From positions 31,566 through 95,565 of the forward strand of contig CAZDSF010000004.1 of assembly GCA_964508025.1 (NCBI GenBank): a stretch of 64,000 nucleotides of DNA, in the 5' to 3' direction. Origin of the DNA: JAAZNO01 sp964508025 (GTDB lineage Bacteria > Chloroflexota > Anaerolineae > B4-G1 > SLSP01). The notes under the pieces were generated by a model. The model was not told the DNA's origin, did not search any database, and saw only the letters and a list, made by a program, of their open reading frames with translations. This document shows, piece by piece, positions 57,685-64,000 of the stretch (position 1 is the first letter of the stretch; each line of letters begins with the position of its first letter). The position numbers were made by a program, and so were the translations under genes.

Positions 57685-60369
57685 GTGGCTAAAGTAACCC
57701 GTGAAATAGATTACGAAAACGATCCGCCGCGCATTGGCGTCTATGTTTGCCATTGCGGCTCCAATATTGCCAGTGTGGTCACACCATCGGAGGTCGTGGA
57801 ATATGCAAAGAACCTGCCCGGCGTCGTGGTCGCCAAAGAGCACCGCTATGCGTGCTCTGACCCGGGGCAGAACATGATTCAGCAAGACATTAAAGACTAC
57901 GGGCTGAACCGCGTAGTGGTGGCGGCGTGCAGCGTGGCGATGCACGAGCCGACCTTCCAGGCGTGTATCGCTGACGCGGGCCTCAACCCTTTCATGTTCC
58001 AGATGGCAAATATCCGCGAGCATTCTTCGTGGGTGCACTCGCACGAGAAGGAAGCCGCTACCGAGAAAGCCAAGGAGATCGTGGCCTCGGCGGTGGCGAA
58101 AGTGACCTACGTCCGCCCGCTGGAGATGTTCGAGGTGCCGGTGACGCGCCGCGCGCTGATTATCGGCGGCGGCATTGCCGGGATCAGCGCAGCGCTCGAT
58201 TTGGCGGACATGAACATCGAGACCTACCTGGTGGAGAAGACGCCGACCATTGGCGGGCGGATGGCGCAGCTGGATAAGACCTTCCCAACGATGGACTGCT
58301 CCATCTGCATCGAAGCGCCCAAGATGGTGGACGTGGGCAAGAATCCCAATATCCACATCCTCAGCTACTCCGAAGTTAAGGAAGTCAACGGCTACATCGG
58401 CAACTTTACGGTAAAGGTGGAGCGCAAGCCGCGCTACGTGTTGCTGGATAAATGCACGGGCTGCGGCCTCTGCGCCGAGGTCTGCCCCATTGATGTGCCC
58501 AACGAATTTGAGGAAGGCCTTGGGCCGCGCAAAGCCATCTACGTGCCGATGGCGCAGGCGGTGCCTTCGATCTACACGATTGATCTGGATGCCTGCATCA
58601 AGTGCTTCAAGTGCGTGGATGCCTGCGGGCAACTCAGCGCCATTGACTTTGCCCAGGAGCCGGAGATCGTGGAGCTGGATATCGGCGCGATCATCGTCGC
58701 TACGGGCTTCGACGGCTGGGATCCCTCGGAGATCGAGGAATACGGTTTTGGCGTCTACGAAAACGTGACAACGATGATGGAGATCGAGCGGCTGCACTGC
58801 GCGGGCGGGCCGACGGTGGGCGAGTTCGTCCGCCCTTCTGACGGCAAGGTACCCAACAGTCTGGCGCTCATTCAGTGCGTTGGCTCGCGCGACAAGCGCT
58901 ACCACGAATACTGCTCCGGCTTCTGCTGCATGTATACCATCAAAAATGCGCTGCTGCTCAAGTGGCTCTATCCAGAGATGGACATCACCATCTTCCGCAT
59001 TGACATTCGCACGCCGGGCAAGACCTATGAGGAGTTCTACGAGCGGGCGCGCGAGGCGGGCATTCATTTCATCCAGGGGCGCCCGTCGGAAATCGTCGAG
59101 GATCCTGTGACCAAGAACCTCATCGTCCACGCGGAGAACGTGGGCACGGGGCGGCATGTCGCGCTGGAAGTGGAGATGGTGGGGCTGGCGAATGCGGCCA
59201 TCCCCTCGGATGGCGCCTTCGATCTGGGGCGCGTGCTCACGGTGCCGAATGATACGCACGGCTGGTTCATGGAATCGCATCCCAAGCTCAAGCCGCTGGA
59301 TACGCCCACGGAGGGCATCTACCTGGCGGGCGCGGCGCAGGGGCCCAAGGACATTCCGCAGAGCGTGAGCCAGGGCAGCGGCGCGGCAGGACGGGCCTCG
59401 CGGGTGCTCAACGCCGGCAAGTGGGAGATTGATCCCATTGTGGCGTATGTGGATCCCGAACGCTGCATCAACTCGCGCGGCGGCAAGTGCGACATCTGCT
59501 ATCGCGCCTGCCCTTACGGCGCGGTCATCAACCCGGCGGCCTCGGAGGGCTTTGTGCAATCCAAGACGGGGCAGCCATCAAGCATCATCCCCGCCAAGTG
59601 TCACGGCTGCGGGACGTGCGTGGCGGAGTGCCCACAGAATGCCATCTCGCAGTATCACTTCACCGATGGGCAGATCATCGCCCAGCTGCACGCGCTGCTG
59701 GCGGAGAAACCGGAGGAGAAGGTGATCGCCTTCACCTGCCGGTGGTGCAGCGGCATGGGCGCGGATAACGCGGGCACGAGTCACTTCGAGTATCCCGCCA
59801 ACACGCGCAACATTCTAGTGATGTGCGCCGGGCGCGTGGATGCGGACTTCGTCATGGAGGCGTTCCGGCTGGGCGCGGGCGCGGTGCTCGTTTCGGGCTG
59901 TCATCCGCAGGACTGTCACTACATCTCTGGGCGCAACTTCGCCGAGACGCGCATCACCCGGCTTTTCGGGCAGTTGGAGAAGCTGGGGCTTACCCCTGGG
60001 CGCTTCCGGCTGGAATCCGTCTCAGCGACCGAAGGCGCCAAGTGGGCGCGCATCATGCGCGAGATGAGCGGCGTCATCCAGGAGTTGGGGCCGGCAGTGG
60101 TGCGCGCGGAGAACGAGAAAGCGTTGCCGCATCTCGAAAAACGGCTCAAACGGATGCGTGAGGCGCCCGAAGTGGATTACTTCATGCGGCTGGTGGAGGG
60201 GGCGCCGCTGCAAACGGTGGATACTGGCGTCAAGCAAGCGCGGGATAAGGGGCTGAGCCAGACTGTAGGGCTAACGGAGTGTTCGTTGCCAGAAGTCACG
60301 GTCTGCGACGTGTGTCAGCTCGCGGCGGCTTGCGCGCCCGAAGTCAAGCAGGCGAAAGGAGGCAAGTGA
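57685..60369 (+). CDS. hdrA: HdrA-like flavoprotein with extra ferredoxin clusters, fused to MvhD
   Basis: 894 residues from GTG 57685 (AGGAG nine nt upstream). Order: N-terminal CHC region (C22, C24), FAD-binding GGGIAG (161-166) with IGGRMAQLDKTFPTMDCSIC (C205, C208), ferredoxin clusters C257-C267 and C304-C314, thioredoxin-reductase-like rest, a second ferredoxin pair (from C594 and C639), then an MvhD domain with 2Fe-2S Cys C685, C688, C714, C739, C744 (FTCRWCSG, MCAGRVD, SGCHPQDCHY). HdrA is the flavin bifurcation subunit of heterodisulfide reductases; MvhD delivers electrons to it. Fusion removes the need for a separate mvhD gene. One-base overlap with hdrC. Confidence 0.94.
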   Translation: MAKVTREIDYENDPPRIGVYVCHCGSNIASVVTPSEVVEYAKNLPGVVVAKEHRYACSDPGQNMIQQDIKDYGLNRVVVAACSVAMHEPTFQACIADAGLNPFMFQMANIREHSSWVHSHEKEAATEKAKEIVASAVAKVTYVRPLEMFEVPVTRRALIIGGGIAGISAALDLADMNIETYLVEKTPTIGGRMAQLDKTFPTMDCSICIEAPKMVDVGKNPNIHILSYSEVKEVNGYIGNFTVKVERKPRYVLLDKCTGCGLCAEVCPIDVPNEFEEGLGPRKAIYVPMAQAVPSIYTIDLDACIKCFKCVDACGQLSAIDFAQEPEIVELDIGAIIVATGFDGWDPSEIEEYGFGVYENVTTMMEIERLHCAGGPTVGEFVRPSDGKVPNSLALIQCVGSRDKRYHEYCSGFCCMYTIKNALLLKWLYPEMDITIFRIDIRTPGKTYEEFYERAREAGIHFIQGRPSEIVEDPVTKNLIVHAENVGTGRHVALEVEMVGLANAAIPSDGAFDLGRVLTVPNDTHGWFMESHPKLKPLDTPTEGIYLAGAAQGPKDIPQSVSQGSGAAGRASRVLNAGKWEIDPIVAYVDPERCINSRGGKCDICYRACPYGAVINPAASEGFVQSKTGQPSSIIPAKCHGCGTCVAECPQNAISQYHFTDGQIIAQLHALLAEKPEEKVIAFTCRWCSGMGADNAGTSHFEYPANTRNILVMCAGRVDADFVMEAFRLGAGAVLVSGCHPQDCHYISGRNFAETRITRLFGQLEKLGLTPGRFRLESVSATEGAKWARIMREMSGVIQELGPAVVRAENEKALPHLEKRLKRMREAPEVDYFMRLVEGAPLQTVDTGVKQARDKGLSQTVGLTECSLPEVTVCDVCQLAAACAPEVKQAKGGK

Positions 60370-61043
60370 TGGCAAACGTGCTGAATCCCTTTGTCGTGGA
60401 ACTCCAGGGGCGGCGCGGCGGCGATAAGGTGCTGCAATGCTATCAATGCGCCACCTGTTCCGGTTCCTGCCCGGTGATTGACCAAATGGAATACGGCCCG
60501 CGCCGCATCCTGCACCTGATTCAATCGGGCGAGGAGGCGCTGGTGCTCTCCTGCCGTGATATGTGGTTCTGCGTCTCGTGCTACTCTTGCGCCAGCCGCT
60601 GCCCCCGCGACATCCCCATCACCGAACTGATGGCGACGCTGCGGGAGATGGCGGTGGAAAAGGGCTACGCGGAGGATTTGGAGGCTGAGTTTGGGCGCTC
60701 CTTTGCGGAGACCTTCCAGCATTACGGGCGTCTGTTCGAGCCGGAACTGATGATCCGCTATTTCCTGCGCACGTTCGATATCAAAGGCATGTTGGGGATG
60801 CTGCCGCTGGCGCTGCCGATGGTGCTCAAAGGCAAGCTGCCCTTCTTCCCGGAGAAGGTGCAGGCGCCGGCGCAGATGAAAGCGCTCGTCCCAGAGCCGC
60901 TTATAGTTTCGGCTGAAGTCAAACAGCGGCGGAAGCACTGGCTCCCGTGGCTGGCTGGCGGCATCGCCATGCTGCTGGGCGCGGGCGTGAGCGGCGCCGC
61001 CTGGCGTTCGGCCTCGCGCCGCGCAAAGGAGGGCCGGCGATGA
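60369..61043 (+). CDS. hdrC: HdrC-like iron-sulfur protein with C-terminal membrane helix
   Basis: 224 residues. Two [4Fe-4S] motifs: C24, C27, C30, C34 (CYQCATCSGSCP) and CVSCYSCASRCPRD. Then a helical region as in other HdrC. Unlike canonical soluble HdrC, the C-terminus adds a basic segment and a hydrophobic helix (HWLPWLAGGIAMLLGAGVSG, about 191-212) followed by an Arg-rich tail, which should anchor the complex to the membrane. The ATG overlaps hdrA by one base and the stop overlaps hdrB by three bases. Confidence 0.92.
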   Translation: MANVLNPFVVELQGRRGGDKVLQCYQCATCSGSCPVIDQMEYGPRRILHLIQSGEEALVLSCRDMWFCVSCYSCASRCPRDIPITELMATLREMAVEKGYAEDLEAEFGRSFAETFQHYGRLFEPELMIRYFLRTFDIKGMLGMLPLALPMVLKGKLPFFPEKVQAPAQMKALVPEPLIVSAEVKQRRKHWLPWLAGGIAMLLGAGVSGAAWRSASRRAKEGRR

Positions 61044-61903
61044 AATACGGTTACTATCCCGGATGTACGTTGCAGTGCAGCGCCAAAGAATACGATATCT
61101 CGCTGCGCTTGACGTTCGCGCGCCTGGGCCTCGAGCTGGTGGAGCTGGAGGACTGGAGTTGCTGCGGCGCGGTCCACGGCGAGGGCAAGGGCGTTATCGC
61201 GTTGCCGGCGCGCAACCTGGCGTTGGCTGAAGCGCAGGGATTGGATACGATCATCGCGCCGTGCAGCGGCTGCTATCGCAACCTGCGGCGCGCGAGCCAG
61301 GCGGTGAAGAAGGATAAGGCCACGCGCCAGATGGTCAACGAGAGTCTGGTGGAAGGCTTGCGGCTCCAGGGCAACATTCACGTGCTGCATCCCCTGTACG
61401 TGCTGCAGCGCGAGATCGGTTTCGAGCGCATCAAGAAGCAAGTGGTGCGTCCGCTCGCGGGCATGAAGGTGGCGGCGTATTACGGCTGCATGTTGACCCG
61501 GCCCAAGGATGAGTTCGATAGCACGGAGCGTCCCAGGGGACTGGATGATCTTCTGATCGCGCTCGGCGCGGAGCCGGTGGCATATCCCTTCAAGGCGAAG
61601 TGCTGTGGCGGCGCGCTGGCTATTTCGCATAGTGACGTGACCGCCAATCTCACCGGCAAAGTGCTCGATTCGGCTAAGGCGGCGGGCGCGGACATGGTGA
61701 CGCTGGCCTGCCCCATGTGTCACACCGCCCTCGACCTGTATCAGGGCAAGGCGGAGCGCGCTGTGGGCCACGCGCTGGAGCTGCCGGTGCTGTACTTCAC
61801 GCAGCTGTTGGGGTTGGCGCTCGGCATCGAGGCCGCGGAGTTGGGTTTCAACCGGCACATTGTCTCCCCGCTGCCGCAGCTGGCGCGGCTGGGGGTTTTT
61901 TAG
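61040..61903 (+). CDS. hdrB: HdrB-like protein with two noncubane-cluster CCG motifs
   Basis: 287 residues, two CCG domains. First: C9 (YYPGCTLQC), C41-C42 (WSCCGAVHG), C75 and C78 (PCSGC). Second: C150 (YYGCMLTRP), C188-C189 (KCCGGALA), C224 and C227 (CPMCH). All ligands of the two noncubane [4Fe-4S] clusters known in HdrB are present, so it should be active in thiol/disulfide or other two-electron chemistry. Its true substrate here is open: no methanogen cofactors are expected. Overlaps hdrC by four bases (ATGA). Confidence 0.94.
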   Translation: MKYGYYPGCTLQCSAKEYDISLRLTFARLGLELVELEDWSCCGAVHGEGKGVIALPARNLALAEAQGLDTIIAPCSGCYRNLRRASQAVKKDKATRQMVNESLVEGLRLQGNIHVLHPLYVLQREIGFERIKKQVVRPLAGMKVAAYYGCMLTRPKDEFDSTERPRGLDDLLIALGAEPVAYPFKAKCCGGALAISHSDVTANLTGKVLDSAKAAGADMVTLACPMCHTALDLYQGKAERAVGHALELPVLYFTQLLGLALGIEAAELGFNRHIVSPLPQLARLGVF

Positions 61904-61925
61904 TGCAGAGACGCAGAGGAACAGA

Positions 61926-61960
61926 GTTTTCTTTTTCATCCTTCCGCCTTCATCCTTCAT
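61926..61960 (+). repeat. leader repeat, family 1 (35 bp), copy upstream of the polyferredoxin gene
   Basis: Exact copy of 13567-13601, about 20 bases before the ribosome-binding site of the polyferredoxin gene. Confidence 0.75.
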
Positions 61961-61981
61961 CCTTTTTAGAGGAGCATTTCA

Positions 61982-62947
61982 ATGCGACGTGGTGCAACCG
62001 TAAAAACCAAAACCGACACGCGAATCGTCCTCGACCGCAAGATGGTCACGCTACACAACACGCTCACCTGGGACCTGGACCGCTGCGTGGGCTGCCAGAT
62101 CGGGCCGCTGGTCTGCCCCAAGGACGCCATCAGCCACGTGCCGGCGGTGTTGGAGAACGGGCGGCTGGCGCAGAAGGCTTCGGTGGATATTGACCCGGAG
62201 AAATGCGTCTTCTGTGGCATGTGTACGGTGATGTGTCCCACCAACGCCATTACCATGGTGGTGAATGGCAAAGAAGAGATCCCGGTGCAGAAAGCCGAGG
62301 CGTTCCCGTTGCTCATCGAATCCAACAAATTCACGCGCAACGGCTTCGATATGGGCCGCAAGGATTTCGTCATCGAGAACTGCCCGACGGACGTCATCAG
62401 TTACGATGCCAAAGCGGATACGCTCAAGGTGGATCAGAAGTATTGCATCCGCTGCCGGCAATGCGAGGTCGCCAGCGATGGCGCGTTCGCGGTGGTGCAG
62501 CCGTGGCAGGGCAGCGTCGAATTGCGGCGCGCGTTGTGTGTGGAGGGTTGTTTCGCCTGTGCGGATATCTGCCCCACGCGCGCGCTACACATTGACGAGG
62601 ACGGCGCGCTGGTGCTGGCCGATTACTACTGCATCAAGTGCGGCGCGTGTATGCAGGTCTGCCCGGTCAAAGCGGAGGTGGAGACATACCAGGCGCCCTT
62701 CGAGTACGCGGGGAAGACGTACACTCGCGAGCACGAACGCATCACCAACCTGGCGGAGCTGCCCATCGTGGTAGAGCGTTGGCGGGTGGGACACACGGAG
62801 GTGCAGAGCGGCGCGTGGATCGCGGCCTTGATTCGCCTGGCGGATGACAAAGCGGGCGCGACGGAGATTGATCGCAAGCGCGCGCTCAAGCGGCGCGACC
62901 TGCTCACCGCGCTCAAGGGTGGGCGGGCGCTGCTGGAGAAGAAGTAG
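61982..62947 (+). CDS. polyferredoxin of the AOR-Hdr cluster
   Basis: 321 residues. At least four Cys-rich motifs are seen: CVGCQIGPLVCPKD, CVFCGMCTVMCPTN, CIRCRQCEVAS and CVEGCFACADICPT, and CIKCGACMQVCPVK; the second half of the first and third motifs is not canonical, so the cluster number is about four or five. The middle (about 95-150) contains FDMGRKDFVIENCPTDVISY. C-terminal 85 residues are helical and charged. No membrane helix. It would store or deliver low-potential electrons for the cluster. AGAGGAG lies six to eight nt before ATG 61982. Confidence 0.85.
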   Translation: MRRGATVKTKTDTRIVLDRKMVTLHNTLTWDLDRCVGCQIGPLVCPKDAISHVPAVLENGRLAQKASVDIDPEKCVFCGMCTVMCPTNAITMVVNGKEEIPVQKAEAFPLLIESNKFTRNGFDMGRKDFVIENCPTDVISYDAKADTLKVDQKYCIRCRQCEVASDGAFAVVQPWQGSVELRRALCVEGCFACADICPTRALHIDEDGALVLADYYCIKCGACMQVCPVKAEVETYQAPFEYAGKTYTREHERITNLAELPIVVERWRVGHTEVQSGAWIAALIRLADDKAGATEIDRKRALKRRDLLTALKGGRALLEKK

Positions 62948-63143
62948 CAGCGGATTCGATTGGGGGAGGGGGCGCTGGCGCAAACGCGAGCACCCCCTCT
63001 TTTTTGTGCGGCGTAGACTTGTGGCCTGTGCAGTCAGTGCCACCCCAGGGGGTGTATTGCTGTTCGGCGTATTTGGCCCCGGTGCTGGTCGCGGTCACGG
63101 CGGCGCAGCCCTGGTGAATTGGGGCTGTTATCCAACGGATCAA
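62913..63143 (-). CDS. short unrecognised open frame overlapping hicA and containing the repeat peptide
   Basis: 76 codons from TTG 63143, overlapping the hicA stop by TTGA. The product holds CAAVTATSTGAKYAEQQYTP near residue 13, which is nearly repeated in the frame at 63633-63833. No ribosome-binding site and a Pro/Ala-rich C-terminus that reads into the polyferredoxin 3' end; more likely a remnant of a duplicated gene than a working gene. Confidence 0.25.
   Translation of the reverse strand: MIRWITAPIHQGCAAVTATSTGAKYAEQQYTPWGGTDCTGHKSTPHKKEGVLAFAPAPPPPIESAATSSPAAPAHP
63061..63106. repeat. 46-bp direct repeat, left copy, flanking hicBA
   Basis: Starts TGTTCGGCGTATTTGGCCCC and matches 63711-63756 with three mismatches. 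The minus strand of both copies encodes AAVTAT, GAKYAEQ in the same frame. Confidence 0.7.
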
Positions 63144-63367
63144 AGCTGAGCAACGAAGTCTTCGACCGTCACCTCGGCTTGCTTCAGGATGCTGTACAAC
63201 GTCCCGACGGCTAATTCACGATGCAAAGGGACAACACAACCAACTGTACCTTGCGCCGTGTGTTTCTTCAGGACGACGTGGCTGCCTCGCTGACGAACCT
63301 GCTCAAATCCCAACCGCTCCAAAGCGTGGATTGCCTCAGTGCCAGATACGCGCCGCAGCTTAGGCAT
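63140..63367 (-). CDS. hicA: HicA-type mRNA interferase toxin
   Basis: 75 residues, double-stranded RNA-binding fold. The catalytic His lies in RQRGSHVVLKK, and the opening PKLRRVSGTEAIHALERLGF is typical of the YcfA/HicA family; toxin cleaves mRNA when not bound by HicB. The start overlaps the end of hicB by eight bases. Complete and apparently intact. Confidence 0.93.
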   Translation of the reverse strand: MPKLRRVSGTEAIHALERLGFEQVRQRGSHVVLKKHTAQGTVGCVVPLHRELAVGTLYSILKQAEVTVEDFVAQL

Positions 63368-63584
63368 ATACCGTCTCGCCTACAGCCGCCTCAAAGACCG
63401 TCAAGAGGGGGCGGCTGATCCGTTCAAGGGGGAACTCTTCGAGGTAGAGTTCGGTAGCTTCTTTTAGATTCGCCAGCGCCTCCTCAACAGTGCAGCCCTG
63501 GCTTACGGTGCCGACTTCTGGGCATTCAGCGACATACAGATCATCTTCTTGATGGATCACTGCCGTCAAAGTGAGTATCGTCAT
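63360..63584 (-). CDS. hicB: HicB-type antitoxin
   Basis: 74 residues, partial RNase H fold: LTAVIHQEDDLYVAECPEVG, then TVSQGCTVEEALANLKEATE. It is a short HicB without a C-terminal DNA-binding domain, so autoregulation must work differently or be absent. Order hicB-hicA (antitoxin first) with translational overlap. Confidence 0.93.
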   Translation of the reverse strand: MTILTLTAVIHQEDDLYVAECPEVGTVSQGCTVEEALANLKEATELYLEEFPLERISRPLLTVFEAAVGETVYA

Positions 63585-63632
63585 TCCTATATTCCCATGC
63601 TCCTATCCACTCGGATTTACTGCTATGATACA

Positions 63633-63833
63633 CTAAACGCCAGGGATTGTCCATCCTACGCCGCGCCGGTTGGGGTACACCCAACGCATTTCACTGTAGG
63701 GCATGTACCGTTGTTCGGCGTATTTGGCCCCGATGCCAGTCGCGGTCACGGCGGCGCTGCCTGCCATGCGCAGCATAGCCGTGATCTCCGAGCAAATAAC
63801 ACAGGGCGCGTTGTCGTCCTGCCGCATCGCCAC
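63633..63833 (-). pseudogene. zinc-ribbon-like gene remnant with the repeat peptide
   Basis: Reading in frame from before the first possible start gives FCLVCRH, then NAPCVICSE (two CxxC pairs, a zinc-ribbon look), then GSAAVTATGIGAKYAEQRYM and a Trp/Arg-rich end. The only start codons (GTG 63833, ATG 63827) lie after the first Cys pair, and a stop codon lies just before it, so the 5' end is lost. Confidence 0.35.
63711..63756. repeat. 46-bp direct repeat, right copy, flanking hicBA
   Basis: Right-hand partner of 63061-63106, about 650 bp away on the other side of the HicBA pair. Confidence 0.7.
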
Positions 63834-63893
63834 GTGGCGGCAAACGAGACAGAAGTTTTGTTAGTGCGGCAAGAAAGACAAAAGTATTGGACC

Positions 63894-63986
63894 TTACCTT
63901 CTATCAGTATACCAGATCCACGTCATAATCAACGCAAAAAGAGCCGCAAACCAAAGAACATTGAACGCAAGAGCCTGAAAGTTCAT
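63894..63986 (-). CDS. possible 30-residue membrane peptide
   Basis: ATG 63986 gives MNFQALAFNVLWFAALFALI, then MTWIWYTDRR and stop. One hydrophobic helix with a basic end. The upstream region is cut off by the window edge, so no ribosome-binding site can be judged. Otherwise the last 150 bases show nothing. Confidence 0.3.
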   Translation of the reverse strand: MNFQALAFNVLWFAALFALIMTWIWYTDRR

Positions 63987-64000
63987 CTTGGAACAGTACC

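Noticed and set aside
57106..59559. 817-codon antisense frame over the AOR-associated FeS and hdrA genes
   Set aside because: A shadow of GC-rich coding sequence; rich in Arg/His/Ala without domains, while both sense genes have complete cluster motifs.
54767..62947. Class II benzoyl-CoA reductase (Bam) operon
   Set aside because: BamB-, C-, D-, E- and F-like parts are present, but BamG-I and any benzoyl-CoA pathway genes are missing, so I name the module only by its subunits.

Overview
The window looks like a chromosomal contig from a GC-rich, probably thermotolerant or anaerobic member of the Chloroflexota (Anaerolineae/Caldilineae-like). This is an inference from gene content: DUF4446, bactofilin, many secreted proteins with Thr/Pro/Ala-rich linkers, an S8 protease ending in a YLPLLLR-type tail, HdrABC-type redox genes, and no rRNA. 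Two runs of ten N (26403-26412, 43238-43247) show that it is a scaffold. No rRNA, tRNA, CRISPR array, prophage or complete insertion sequence is visible.

Layout. 1-8007 (minus strand): a housekeeping run with a truncated radical SAM protein, YjbQ, primary sigma factor, primase, DUF503, pyrophosphatase, a beta-CASP nuclease and RNase D. 8115-19152 (plus): two lipoprotein/secreted proteins, a phosphodiesterase, homoserine dehydrogenase, a PEBP protein, an aldo/keto reductase, an alkyltransferase-like protein, a methyltransferase, a double-DsbA lipoprotein and a LuxR-type response regulator. 19423-29758: purB, a MEDS/GAF histidine kinase with a hybrid receiver-kinase, a MacAB-like efflux operon, and mreB. 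29881-37276: a complete N-type F-ATPase operon (atpDCQRBEFA-x-G) in which x is a PII-like protein of the c-di-AMP receptor (DarA/YaaQ) family. 37297-49730: aldo/keto reductase, glutamate racemase, a large zinc peptidase, glutaredoxin, DUF4446, bactofilin, a family 2 glycosyltransferase, a large subtilase and an HDAC-like deacetylase. 49850-54488: a small unknown protein and a heterodimeric ABC exporter whose two genes are separated by an IVS-type four-helix-bundle gene. 54767-62947: a MoaD-like protein followed by a tungsten aldehyde:ferredoxin oxidoreductase and an Hdr-type electron-transfer set (FeS protein, HdrA-MvhD fusion, membrane-tailed HdrC, HdrB, polyferredoxin). 63140-63584: a HicBA toxin-antitoxin pair between two copies of a 46-bp repeat.

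The two most interesting systems are the ion-translocating ATPase operon with an embedded nucleotide-sensor-like protein, and the AOR-Hdr module. The second has the parts for a flavin-based bifurcating or confurcating complex, attached to the membrane by an unusual C-terminal helix on HdrC.

At the DNA level the window has several dispersed repeat families that sit in 5' leaders just upstream of ribosome-binding sites, a cluster of palindromes sharing a GTT/AAC core, at least five genes whose -10 box lies 6-9 nt before the start codon (likely leaderless), and an abrupt low-GC block inside dnaG.
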